Source of the DNA: Thermomonospora catenispora
Lineage (GTDB): Bacteria > Actinomycetota > Actinomycetes > Streptosporangiales > Streptosporangiaceae
Length of the DNA: 64,000 nt
NCBI RefSeq assembly: GCF_006363815.1
Contig: NZ_RRYT01000003.1
Coordinates: 124,001 to 188,000 of the forward strand
Reading direction: 5' to 3'
Position 1 is the stretch's first letter, and the number at the start of each line of letters is the position of its first letter. Below, piece after piece: positions 33,919-41,922 of the stretch. Position numbers and translations under genes: made by a program. The notes beneath the pieces were generated by a model. It was not told the DNA's origin, searched no databases, and saw nothing but the letters and a program-made list of their open reading frames with translations.

Positions 33919-34037
33919 GGAGAGGCTTCGCAGGCCGCCGCCGGCGAGGAGGAGGCGGAGGACCCTCCGGGAGAGGGCCGCGGGCGGGACCGCGGACGGA
34001 GGGCGCGGGGCTCACCGCCGGCGAGGGGGGACGGGGA

Positions 34038-34481
34038 TCACCACGGAAGGGAGAGGGGGACGAGCGCCGACAGGTCGGCGCGGGGACCGCTGGCGCTGAC
34101 CCGGCGGGCGCCGATCGCCTCCGCCCAGGAGATCCGGCCGCTCGCCAGCTCGAGCCAGGTCACCGCGTCCATCTCCACCACGTTCGGCGGGGTTCCGCGC
34201 GTGTGCCGGGGACCCTCCAGGCACTGGACGGCGGCGAACGGCGGGACCCGCACCTCCACCGCACGGCCCGGGGCGGACTCGGCGAGACGGTCCAAGGTGA
34301 CGCGGACGGCCGCCCGCAGCAGGGGACGTTTCGGCTCGACCCCGGCGTCCAGGGCGGCCAGCACGGCGTCGAGGGCGGCCAGACGCAGCGCCGCGGGCTC
34401 ATCGGGCCCCTGGTAGGGGGGCCTGCCCAGCGCGGCGAGCTGTTCGTTCAACACGAGTCGGGTGAGCGGTACGCGAGCCAT
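34038..34481 (-). CDS. Sterol-carrier-family-like protein
   Basis: A 147-residue soluble protein resembling the actinobacterial sterol carrier family annotated close to purF in Streptomyces: ALDAVLAALDAGVEPKRPLL, AVEVRVPPFAAVQCLEGPRH, TRGTPPNVVEMDAVTWLELA, SGRISWAEAIGARRVSASG. The SCP2-type fold binds hydrophobic ligands, but the ligand here is unknown. ATG at MARVPLTRL was preferred over a start seven codons upstream because homologous proteins begin there as I recall; no strong ribosome site distinguishes them. Confidence 0.75.
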   Translation of the reverse strand: MARVPLTRLVLNEQLAALGRPPYQGPDEPAALRLAALDAVLAALDAGVEPKRPLLRAAVRVTLDRLAESAPGRAVEVRVPPFAAVQCLEGPRHTRGTPPNVVEMDAVTWLELASGRISWAEAIGARRVSASGPRADLSALVPLSLPW

Positions 34482-34633
34482 CGGCACCGACCGTACCGGC
34501 ATCTCCTGACATGCTGGGCACCCGTGAACCGTCCGTCAGGCGGTAAAAAGGGACGGTCGCTGGCACCGTGGCCAGCGAGGCAGCACACGCCCGCGCGGCG
34601 CGGCGTGGCCGAAGGAACGCACGGAGGTTGCCG

Positions 34634-36337
34634 ATGCCCCAGGCCCGGCCGCTGGAACCCACTGACCCCGACCGGCTCGGCAAGTACCAGGTCGTCGGCC
34701 GGCTCGGCGAAGGCGGGCAGGGCGTGGTCCTGTTGGGCCGTGGCCCCGGCGGCGAGCAGGTGGCGATCAAGCTCTTGCACGCCACCTTGAGCGAGGACCC
34801 GCTGGCGCGCTCCCGCTTCATCCGCGAACTGGAGGTGGCCAAGCAGGTCGCCACGTTCTGCACCGCGGCGGTGCTGGACGCCGACGTGGCCGGAGACCGC
34901 CCCTACATCGTCAGCGAGTACGTCGAAGGCCCCTCCCTCCAGGAGCTGGTCGCCGCCGACGGCCCGCGCGGCGGCAGCGCGCTGGAGCGGCTGGCGATCG
35001 GGACCGCCACCGCGCTGACCGCCATCCACCGGGCCGGAGTGGTGCACCGCGACTTCAAGCCCGCCAACGTGCTGCTCGGCAGCGACGGCCCCCGGGTGAT
35101 CGACTTCGGCATCGCCCGGGCCATGGACCTCAGCGGGCTGACCCTGGCCGGCGGGGTTCCCGGCACCCCCGCCTACATGGCGCCCGAACAGCTCAGCGGG
35201 ACCGCCGAGGTGGGACCGGCCGCCGACGTGTTCGCCTGGGGCGCGACGATGCTGTTCGCCGCGTCGGGGCAGATGCCGTTCGGCAACGACACGGTGCAGG
35301 CGGTGATCCGGCGGATCCTCTACGAGGAGCCGGACTACTCGCCGCTGCCGGAACCGCTGCGCGGCATCGTGCGGGACGCGATGGCCAAGGACCCCGCCCG
35401 CCGCCCGACCGCCCGGCAGCTGCTGGACCGCCTGCTGGGACAGGAGAGCCCGGCCGCCTCCACGGTGCCCGAGCAGCTGGTCACCGAGGCCCGTTCGCTG
35501 GTCGCCGAGGCCCGTCCGCTGGTCGCCGAGCGTTCTCCGCGGCCGGCTCCGGCGCCCCTGCCCCCCGCCGCGGACAAGCCCGTCCCGCCCGCCGCCGGCC
35601 CGCCGTATGCGGCGGCCCGCCCGTCCCCGCCTCAGTCCCCCTCGTCTCCGCCCTCCCCGCCCCCGTCGTCTCCTCCGCCTTCTCCGGCGGGGGAGACGGC
35701 CGTGCTGGGCGCGCCGCCGCCCTCCCCCGGTGAAGGCGCCGGGGCGGAGGACCGGGCGGGACGGCCGCCGCTGATCCCCTGGCAGCAGCCGGCCCCCGCC
35801 GAACCGGCCTACTCCCCGACCCCTTCGCCGACCGTTCAGCCGCCCCGGCGCGGCGGCGCCAACCGGCCGCTGGGCGTGCTGATCTCACTGGCCGTGGGGG
35901 TGCTGGCGGGGGTCGTGATCATCGCCTTGGTGCTGTGGCCCCAGCTGCGCAACTCCAACCCGACCGGCATGGCCTCCGCCTCCCCCCAGCCGGCCGCCGA
36001 CAACCAGCCGGTCAGCAGCATCCCCGAGGCGTTCGCCGGCACCTGGAGCGGCACCGCGATCAACGAGCAGCGCGGAGCGTCGTTCCCGATCCGGGTCAGC
36101 TTCCAGACGGGCCAGACCGTCGCGCGGGCCGTCTATCCGCGCGGCTGCCAGTGCACCCTCACCCTGACCCGCGGCACCACCAGCCGTCTGGAGATGACGC
36201 TCCGGCCCCAGCCGCCCTGCAAGACCGTCACCCCCGGAGAGGTGGTCGTGACCCGTAAGCCGAACGGCCACCTGGAGTACACCTGGGCCCGGGCCGGCAC
36301 CACGCTCAGCTACCGGGCGGAACTGAGCCGAGAGTGA
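34634..36337 (+). CDS. Membrane Ser/Thr protein kinase (PknB-like)
   Basis: A 567-residue Hanks-type kinase. Kinase domain at residues 17-280: RLGEGGQGVVLLGR (P-loop), VAIKLLHA (catalytic Lys), VVHRDFKPANVLL (HRD, with the unusual DFKPAN), VIDFGIARAM (DFG), GTPAYMAPEQLSG. A Pro/Ser-rich juxtamembrane region of about 150 residues follows, then one membrane helix (GVLISLAVGVLAGVVIIALV) and an extracytoplasmic domain of about 120 residues (FAGTWSGTAINEQRGASFPI, ending LEYTWARAGTTLSYRAEL). GGAGG stands six bases before ATG. The sensor domain has no PASTA repeats, so the signal is unknown. Confidence 0.93.
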   Translation: MPQARPLEPTDPDRLGKYQVVGRLGEGGQGVVLLGRGPGGEQVAIKLLHATLSEDPLARSRFIRELEVAKQVATFCTAAVLDADVAGDRPYIVSEYVEGPSLQELVAADGPRGGSALERLAIGTATALTAIHRAGVVHRDFKPANVLLGSDGPRVIDFGIARAMDLSGLTLAGGVPGTPAYMAPEQLSGTAEVGPAADVFAWGATMLFAASGQMPFGNDTVQAVIRRILYEEPDYSPLPEPLRGIVRDAMAKDPARRPTARQLLDRLLGQESPAASTVPEQLVTEARSLVAEARPLVAERSPRPAPAPLPPAADKPVPPAAGPPYAAARPSPPQSPSSPPSPPPSSPPPSPAGETAVLGAPPPSPGEGAGAEDRAGRPPLIPWQQPAPAEPAYSPTPSPTVQPPRRGGANRPLGVLISLAVGVLAGVVIIALVLWPQLRNSNPTGMASASPQPAADNQPVSSIPEAFAGTWSGTAINEQRGASFPIRVSFQTGQTVARAVYPRGCQCTLTLTRGTTSRLEMTLRPQPPCKTVTPGEVVVTRKPNGHLEYTWARAGTTLSYRAELSRE

Positions 36338-36550
36338 GAGACTGACGGCACCACGGAACAGGGTGTGAGCGTTCTCACCTGAGACGATCCGGTTACAGGT
36401 GAGGGCACAGGTCGATAAGCGGTCAACGGGACCATAGTGATCGACGCCGTGCAAGGGGTTTAATCTTGGCGAAGTGCACTTCGGTGTCGTACGGTTCGCT
36501 CACCGGCCGTGCGCCCGTGGCGTCCGGCTCTCGGCGTATCGTGCAGACGC

Positions 36551-36686
36551 CGCCTGCCTAATCCCGCGGTGCCAGCCCGCCGCGGGAACCGGGGACCCAA
36601 CGCAGATCCGGGGTGAACTCACGGCCCGTCCGGCCGCGACAGGGCCGAACCTCCCGGTCCGAACCCGTCAGCTAACCCGGTAGGCG
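36551..36686 (+). promoter_or_regulatory. c-di-AMP riboswitch (ydaO-yuaA leader)
   Basis: The aptamer core is recognisable: GCGGGAACCGGGGACCC near 36583-36598, GGGGTGAA, and CCGAACCCGTCAGCTAACC near 36657-36677. P1 forms between CGCCTGCC (36551-36558) and GGTAGGCG (36679-36686). The ribosome site GAGGAG (36693-36698) follows P1 by six bases. In actinomycetes this RNA class turns off cell-wall lytic genes at high c-di-AMP. Confidence 0.92.
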
Positions 36687-36704
36687 AACAAGAGAGGAGA
36701 GCAC

Positions 36705-37655
36705 GTGGAGACCCCTGACTCCACTCGTGGCGGCCGTGTGCCGCGGCGCGGATTCCGGCGTGCGGTCCTGACGCTCGCCGCGGCGGCCGGGGCATTCCTG
36801 CTGACATCCTCCACCTCGCCGGGGGCGATGGCCGCGGAGCCGGGGGGCGCGGCCAAGTTCCGCCAGCTCACCCGGGAGATGCTCAAGCTCGAGAAGGAGT
36901 ACGGGGGCAATCTCGAGCAGTTGCGCGACGCCCGGCGCGACGCCGCCAACGCGCTGAAGAAGGCCCAGGTCCTCGGCAAGGACCTGGAGGAGGCGCGGCA
37001 GGTGGTGGCCGAGCTGGCGGCCGCCCAGTACAAGAACAACGGCGTCGACATCACGGTGCAGATCCTCGCCAGCGACGACCCCAACCGGGTGCTCAGCAAC
37101 GCCTCGCTGGCCCGTCACCTCTCGGAGCAGAAGGCCGCCAAGGTCCGCGAGATCTCCGCCCTCATCAGCCGGCAGGACCAGGCCCGCAAAGAGGCCGAGG
37201 CCAAGGTCAAGAAGCTGGAGAACGACATCGCGGAGATCTCCAAGCAGCGCGAGCGGGTCAAGCAGCTGCTGAAGAAGTACAAGCCGGAGTCTCCGCTGGT
37301 CGGCGCGGGCGGCATGACCCCCCGCATGATCACGGTCAAGAACGAGATCGAGGCCGAGCTGGGGCCCTTCCCCATGATCGGCTGCACCCGTCCGGGCGAC
37401 CCGCTGGACCACGGCTCCGGCCGCGCCTGCGACTTCATGGAGAGCACCGCGGGACGGATGCCCTCGGCGGAGCGCCTGGCCCACGGGGACGCGGTCGCCC
37501 AGTACGCCATCAACAACGCCTCACGGTTGGGGATCAAGTACATCATCTGGAAGCAGCGCATCTACGACCTGCGCAGCCCCGGCTGGAAGCTCATGTCCGA
37601 CCGCGGCTCCATCACCCAGAACCACTTCGACCACGTGCACATCTCGGTGTTCTGA
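36705..37655 (+). CDS. Secreted coiled-coil cell-wall protein under riboswitch control
   Basis: A 316-residue exported protein. The N-terminus RRGFRRAVLTLAAAAGAFLL is a signal peptide ending near AMAAEP. Residues 45-195 form a long coiled coil (FRQLTREMLKLEKEYGGNLE, AKVKKLENDIAEISKQRERV). The last 105 residues resemble the ARB-07466-like C-terminal domain: PFPMIGCTRPGDPLDHGSGR, ACDFMESTAG, GIKYIIWKQRIYD, HFDHVHISVF, with His/Asp residues of a DD-peptidase-like fold. A role in wall remodelling is inferred from the c-di-AMP leader and domain layout. GTG has GGAG five bases upstream. Confidence 0.88.
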   Translation: METPDSTRGGRVPRRGFRRAVLTLAAAAGAFLLTSSTSPGAMAAEPGGAAKFRQLTREMLKLEKEYGGNLEQLRDARRDAANALKKAQVLGKDLEEARQVVAELAAAQYKNNGVDITVQILASDDPNRVLSNASLARHLSEQKAAKVREISALISRQDQARKEAEAKVKKLENDIAEISKQRERVKQLLKKYKPESPLVGAGGMTPRMITVKNEIEAELGPFPMIGCTRPGDPLDHGSGRACDFMESTAGRMPSAERLAHGDAVAQYAINNASRLGIKYIIWKQRIYDLRSPGWKLMSDRGSITQNHFDHVHISVF

Positions 37656-38021
37656 GCCGGGACGGGGCCTTGGATCCGGGCCGTGGCCCGTCTCTTCCGG
37701 CGTCGGCAGGGCCACGGACATGCGAACGGTCGCGGACGTGCGGCCCGGCCCGGGCCGCGGCTCGTCCCTTCTGACGCCGTGATGCGTTCGCGCCCGGCGG
37801 GCTGGGCGCGCTCAGTGGGCGCGGCGCTCCCCGACTGACGCCCCGCCGAACGTCGCCGAGGACGTCGTCCCTCGCGCACCGCACGCCCGTCGACCCGCGG
37901 CACGGGTGTCGACCACCCGGTGCCACGGGCCGACGGGCCGGCCGTTGGAGCCGCCCGGAGCATGATGCGGCGGATCGGCCTCAGGCCGGTGGGCCGGCGG
38001 CGACCGATGGAGGCCGGCCGC
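37656..38021. other. Intergenic region without a supported gene
   Basis: GC-rich. GACGGG...CCCGTC (37661-37692) may terminate the coiled-coil gene. Near 37899-37924, GGCACGGGTG and CACCCGGTGCC can pair and could terminate the immunity gene from the other side. No coding signal is seen. Confidence 0.4.
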
Positions 38022-38456
38022 TCACAGGGGCAGGTGGTCCAGGCAGGGGTGTCGAGGATTGGGATCATTCTTGGCGTAGAAGTCGGCCCATTCCTGGAGG
38101 GAGGCGCGGCGTTCCTCGGCGGTGGGGCAGAGGAACACCCAGTACTGGACGAGGGTCTCGTGCACTTCGTCCAGGGTGTAGTGCTGGGTCTGGGGGTCGG
38201 GTCCGAGGTCGGTGATGGTCACTCCGCTCGGGCGGAAGTAGGCGGAGGTCGAGTCGCCCAGCCACTCGGGGAGGTCGTCCCTGCCCGCGCGGGCCTCCTC
38301 GACCAGCTGCAGGGCCTCCAGGGCACTGGAGTGGTCGGTGTAGATGTCGGTGGTCACCAAGAGAGCCAGATTGAGGAACCGCTCCTCGCGTGGACGTCCG
38401 GCCGGATATCTCCTCCCTTGATGCTCATCCCAGTAGAATTCTCCGAATACGGACAT
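38022..38456 (-). CDS. Candidate immunity protein
   Basis: A 144-residue acidic soluble protein (FYWDEHQGRRYPAGRPREER, then LLVTTDIYTDHSSALEALQL, SGVTITDLGPDPQTQHYTLD, VQYWVFLCPTAEERRASLQE). No family is recognised. It starts 11 bases after the toxin stop on the same strand with an excellent ribosome site (AAAGGAGG, six bases before ATG). Small size, acidity and position directly after a polymorphic toxin point to immunity; that is inference. Confidence 0.65.
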   Translation of the reverse strand: MSVFGEFYWDEHQGRRYPAGRPREERFLNLALLVTTDIYTDHSSALEALQLVEEARAGRDDLPEWLGDSTSAYFRPSGVTITDLGPDPQTQHYTLDEVHETLVQYWVFLCPTAEERRASLQEWADFYAKNDPNPRHPCLDHLPL

Positions 38457-38467
38457 TGCTTCCTCCT

Positions 38468-38971
38468 TTACAGCAATGGCCAGGCGCTGACCCAGTCCTT
38501 CCGGTTTTGGGTGTAAAATCCTACAATATCCACTCCATTATACTGTCCTATCCACTTGTTTGGATGTGTGGGGTCCGGTCGCGAGTTCTTGAAGGCGTGT
38601 CTAATGGCATCGTTAACTTCTTTGGGTGTCCAGTGGTCAGGGAAGAAGCTTGACAGACCGGCTTTCGGATACCATTTGCCGTCCTCGCCTCGCACTTCCA
38701 CCTTGGCCTTGTAGACGCCGTTTGAGTTGATCTTCTTTATTTCCTCATTTCCGTTGGAGTCGCGGGCCACTCGTGCGGTGGGCGGGTTCTTCCCTTGATA
38801 GCGGTGATGGAACCCCGTCCCTTTCTTCTTTTTGGGGTTGACGTTGCCCAGGAAGATGTGCTGATACTTGTACTTCTCGACGCGTCGGAGCAGCCATTTT
38901 TCTATCGGCTTGAGCAGCCCCATCTGCTTGACCGCAGCACGTGCCGCCCCCCGAGGTCGCTTAGGAGCCAC
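38468..38971 (-). CDS. EndoU-like nuclease toxin, separate reading frame
   Basis: A 167-residue basic protein resembling bacterial EndoU nuclease toxins (PF14436): GTGFHHRYQGKNPPTARVAR carries candidate catalytic His, NGVYKAKVEVRGEDGKWYPK the Lys/strand region, and SSFFPDHWTPKEVNDAIRHA the conserved FFP-W-T block. EndoU toxins cut RNA or tRNA. The codons and bases are clearly AT-richer than the surroundings, especially 38460-38830. The GTG start overlaps the upstream effector part by 11 bases in the +1 frame. Alone, it lacks a secretion domain. The EndoU call is by motif only. Confidence 0.65.
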   Translation of the reverse strand: MAPKRPRGAARAAVKQMGLLKPIEKWLLRRVEKYKYQHIFLGNVNPKKKKGTGFHHRYQGKNPPTARVARDSNGNEEIKKINSNGVYKAKVEVRGEDGKWYPKAGLSSFFPDHWTPKEVNDAIRHAFKNSRPDPTHPNKWIGQYNGVDIVGFYTQNRKDWVSAWPLL

Positions 38972-39458
38972 CGAGGATCGCCTCCAGCGCCATGTTGATC
39001 GCCAGGTCGATCAGCATGCCGGTGATCATCTTGACGATGGGGATCTGCGCCAATGACGCCCCGAAGGTGACCGGGGCCTCGGCGATGGCCATGGCGATCT
39101 GAACGGCCAGCCAGACCAGCTGAATGATCACCGTGATCTTCAAGGCCAGGACGATCATCCCGCATATCATCAGTCCGGCGCCCATGATGTTCGCCGCGAC
39201 CTGACCGTCCTGGAGCGCCGGGACCGGCGCCTCGGGCTCCTGCCAGGCCTGCTGGAAGGCCTTGATGGCATCGCCCTCGTTCGCCGACCACACCAGGCCG
39301 GCATGGCCGTCGGCGTCCTGCACGGGGGCACCGAATTCGGCGGCGAAATCCAGCCAGTCCCTGCCCATCTGGAACAACTTTTCTTCGTCGGCCTCCGGCC
39401 AGGTGTAGCCGAGCATGCCGAGCAGGGAGATCAGTTCTCCGGGGAGTTGCAGACCCAT
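38961..39458 (-). CDS. Type VII effector N-terminal domain (WXG100-like/CpnT-N-like)
   Basis: A 165-residue protein: GLQLPGELISLLGMLGYTWP, EADEEKLFQMGRDWLDFAAE, LVWSANEGDAIKAFQQAW resemble the N-terminal trafficking domain of actinobacterial polymorphic toxins. Two hydrophobic segments follow (MICGMIVLALKITVIIQLVW, MITGMLIDLAINMALEAIL). In such toxins the chain normally continues to a C-terminal nuclease; here it stops (GGTGGCTCCTAA) and the toxin continues in the +1 frame. It begins three bases after the WXG-like gene. Confidence 0.75.
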   Translation of the reverse strand: MGLQLPGELISLLGMLGYTWPEADEEKLFQMGRDWLDFAAEFGAPVQDADGHAGLVWSANEGDAIKAFQQAWQEPEAPVPALQDGQVAANIMGAGLMICGMIVLALKITVIIQLVWLAVQIAMAIAEAPVTFGASLAQIPIVKMITGMLIDLAINMALEAILGGS

Positions 39459-39461
39459 CGA

Positions 39462-39788
39462 TCAGCCCAAGATGTCGCGGACCCGATTGACCTCGATCTC
39501 GCTGAGGTCTTCGGACTTCTGGTAGTTGTTCGCCATCACGATGGCGCCTTCGGCCATCTCGTCTATGCCGTCGATCTGGCTGGCGTAGCATTCGAACGCC
39601 AGTTCCGATGCCGCCGTGTAGATCGTGCCGATGGCGAATCCGATGTCATCATGGCCCCACGGCTCGCCGTATGCGGCCATCTTGGCCTGGAATGCCTGCA
39701 GCTTGCTGCGCAGTTGGGCGGCCGATCCCTGCATTCCGTTGGCGCTTCGCCGGATCTGGCCGGAATCTACTTTGAGCTGCTTTCCCAT
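39462..39788 (-). CDS. WXG100-like small helical protein
   Basis: A 108-residue helical protein: QLKVDSGQIRRSANGMQGSA, AQLRSKLQAFQAKMAAYGEP, WGHDDIGFAIGTIYTAA, and C-terminal ANNYQKSEDLSEIEVNRV. The length, W-G pair at the helical turn and YQKSED tail suit an ESX/WXG100-superfamily secretion partner. ATG follows AGGAAGAAGAGGTC. It lies between the YbaB-like gene and the effector gene on the same strand. Confidence 0.75.
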   Translation of the reverse strand: MGKQLKVDSGQIRRSANGMQGSAAQLRSKLQAFQAKMAAYGEPWGHDDIGFAIGTIYTAASELAFECYASQIDGIDEMAEGAIVMANNYQKSEDLSEIEVNRVRDILG

Positions 39789-39815
39789 GACCTCTTCTTC
39801 CTGTGGATCCCTGCC

Positions 39816-40682
39816 TTAGGGACGGTCGATTCCGTGCATGAATCGCTTGAGCGAATCGGTCAGCGCGCCCAGCTGCTCGATGCTCGCCTCCTGCAGCCGC
39901 GCCGCCGTGGCCTCCAGGTCCGCCTTGGCCTGCCGCATCGGCCCGGAGGACGCCTCCCGCGCCGCCTCGAGGGCCTGGTTCGCCGCGCGCACGGTCTCCT
40001 CTGCGATCTCATGCGAGGAGCGCCGCATCGCCTGCTCGTCGATGGCGATCTCGCCGAGCCGTCGCGCCGATTCGGCCGTCACCCGGATCAGGTCGTTCAG
40101 CCCATGGCCCACCGACTGCTCGGCCTCTGCCGTCTCGTCGGTCCGCTCCGTGGAGCGGCGGAACGCCTCCACGCCGCGCACGGTGTCTTCGAGCAGGTGT
40201 TCCAAGGCGCTGGTCCCGCCGATGTCACCGGGAACGACGGCGCGCTGCCTGATCACCTGGGCGGCCTCGTGCAGGCCCTGCATCATCCGCGCCATCTGGC
40301 GCAGCCCTTCGCCGTGCACCTGCTGGAGCTGCTCGGCCAGCGCGGAGAAGTCGACGGGCGGCGCCTCCTGTGCGGACGTCGTCGCGGCGGCCGTGCGCTC
40401 CAGCGCCCTGTTGCAGGTCTCGGTCAGCAGCTCGCCCAGCTCCCGGGCCGACATCCGCATCACCCGGCCGTCGAGCCGGACGGCCGTGAGCCGTCCTCCG
40501 GCCGCCTCCACGCGCACCTGCCCGTCGGCCGCCTCGGCGTATCCGGCCGTGTCCTCGGCGGAGGGGTTCTCCGGCTTCGGCCAAGACGCCGCGCTCGCTT
40601 GCGCCAATCGCTCCCGCAGCTCTCTGATCCGCTGTCGGATCTCGGCCGCGCTCATGTCCTGATACGAGTCATCCGCTCGCAT
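39816..40682 (-). CDS. YbaB/EbfC-like domain protein of a type VII cassette
   Basis: A 288-residue protein. Residues 1-95 resemble YbaB/EbfC (IRQRIRELRERLAQ, then QVRVEAAGGRLTAVRLDGRV and ELGELLTETCNRALERT), a module frequent in actinobacterial WXG100 operons. The remaining 190 residues are one long Ala/Glu/Arg-rich helical region, probably coiled coil. ATG 40682 has GAGG four bases before it; ATG 40655 is an alternative. It is the first gene of the minus-strand cassette. Confidence 0.75.
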   Translation of the reverse strand: MRADDSYQDMSAAEIRQRIRELRERLAQASAASWPKPENPSAEDTAGYAEAADGQVRVEAAGGRLTAVRLDGRVMRMSARELGELLTETCNRALERTAAATTSAQEAPPVDFSALAEQLQQVHGEGLRQMARMMQGLHEAAQVIRQRAVVPGDIGGTSALEHLLEDTVRGVEAFRRSTERTDETAEAEQSVGHGLNDLIRVTAESARRLGEIAIDEQAMRRSSHEIAEETVRAANQALEAAREASSGPMRQAKADLEATAARLQEASIEQLGALTDSLKRFMHGIDRP

Positions 40683-41472
40683 GAGTCCTCGCATTCAAGC
40701 TTCGTCCAAGCGGAAATTCATGTTTTTCACGGAGAACTGATAACGCCGGTGCGGCCGGTGGACGTCCGATCGCCTCAGCGGGCGGGTGATTTCCCGGGGG
40801 CGGCGGGATCGGCGCGCCGCATCGCCTGATCAGAACGTCTCCGTGCTGGTCGATCGGCATCTGAAGACTTGTCGGCTGGGACATTCGGTGACCTGGAGCG
40901 GTCACGGAGTGACCGTGCGGAGTCGCGTCAAGGCGTCCGGGGAGGCGCGTTCGCCCGGAGCTTTTCCGCCGGACGGGAACGAAGAGGTCAGAGAGCGAGA
41001 GACGTCCCGCCCGTCCGAAACGGCTTTGGGATGAGGACTTCTCAGCGAAATGAAGCGTGCAGGCGGGGGCGAAGGGGGCGTCCCGGCCGTCTCGGAGGCG
41101 AGCCGCAGGCCCGCAACGGATGCCGAACCCCCGGCAGGACGGTCGTGCCGTGCCGTGACCGGCGGTTCAGCGGCTTGGCGTCGATCCTCCGAGATGACAT
41201 GCTCGGCACTCCCGTCCACTCGTCGTCTACGCGGTCCGGCCGTCGGCGGCTCACTGCGCGAAACGGCGCCTTGCCCGGCTTTCGAGCTGGGACCCGTTTC
41301 ATGAGACGGGGGAAATGCCGCCCTGGTTCTCTGACGGCACCGATGACGGAGTCGTGACGCGGGGCGTCGCGCAGGCCGTGGGGCGCGTCGGCCCGGGCGA
41401 AGGAATCGACGTCTTGCCCGCCCGAGTCCATGACCTGCACTTTTTTGTGCAGAGGACGTTTCTCGCCGAGGA
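40683..41472. other. Intergenic region without a supported gene
   Basis: AT-richer sequence at 40700-40745 probably holds the promoter of the type VII cassette. CTGCAC-TTTTTT-GTGCAG at 41436-41453 is a small hairpin. Open frames in between lack ribosome sites and recognisable motifs. Confidence 0.45.
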
Positions 41473-41510
41473 CCGGTGCTCATCCGCCGGCATCGGCGGA
41501 TGAGCACCGG
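41473..41510 (-). terminator. Terminator of the ECF41 operon
   Basis: Perfect 17-bp stem (CCGGTGCTCATCCGCCG and its complement) with loop GCAT, after the DoxX-like gene on the minus strand. Confidence 0.85.
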
Positions 41511-41564
41511 CGCCCGTCGGCACGCGACCACGGCCCGCGCGACCGGAGGGCCCGCCGGGAGACC

Positions 41565-41915
41565 TCAATGCACGACGGCGAGCACCAGGGAGGCGACGGC
41601 CAGGGCGAGATAGGCGGCCGGGAACGCGATGTTGTGGAAGACGCGGGCCCGGATGTGAACGAAGACAGCGCCGATGAAGAAGGCCGCAAGTCCGGTCGCC
41701 GCGGCGACGGCGATGAGGTCGAAGCCGAGCAGGCCGAGGGCCAGCCCGGCGGCGCCGGCGGCCTTGAGGGCGGCCAGGAGCGGCAGGGACCGGGGCGGCA
41801 CCCCCACTTCGGCCGAGTTGGCCATGACGAAGCGGGCCTTGGCCAGATCGGCGACGGCGATCGCGGCGTTGGCCACGATCGTGATCACGGTGACGGCGAT
41901 GTATGCGGCGGTCAT
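41565..41915 (-). CDS. DoxX-like membrane protein
   Basis: A 116-residue protein with four hydrophobic helices: YIAVTVITIVANAAIAVADL, LAALKAAGAAGLALGLLGFD, LIAVAAATGLAAFFIGAVFV, and AYLALAVASLVLAVV. It belongs to the short DoxX-like group common next to ECF41 sigma factors. GAGGG stands four bases before the ATG; the gene starts eight bases after the sigma stop, so it is co-transcribed. Function unknown. Confidence 0.85.
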   Translation of the reverse strand: MTAAYIAVTVITIVANAAIAVADLAKARFVMANSAEVGVPPRSLPLLAALKAAGAAGLALGLLGFDLIAVAAATGLAAFFIGAVFVHIRARVFHNIAFPAAYLALAVASLVLAVVH

Positions 41916-41922
41916 GGTGCCC

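Noticed and set aside
41042-41440. 132-codon minus-strand frame in the gap before the ECF41 operon
   Set aside because: No ribosome site, low-complexity Arg/Pro content and overlap with other equally open frames.
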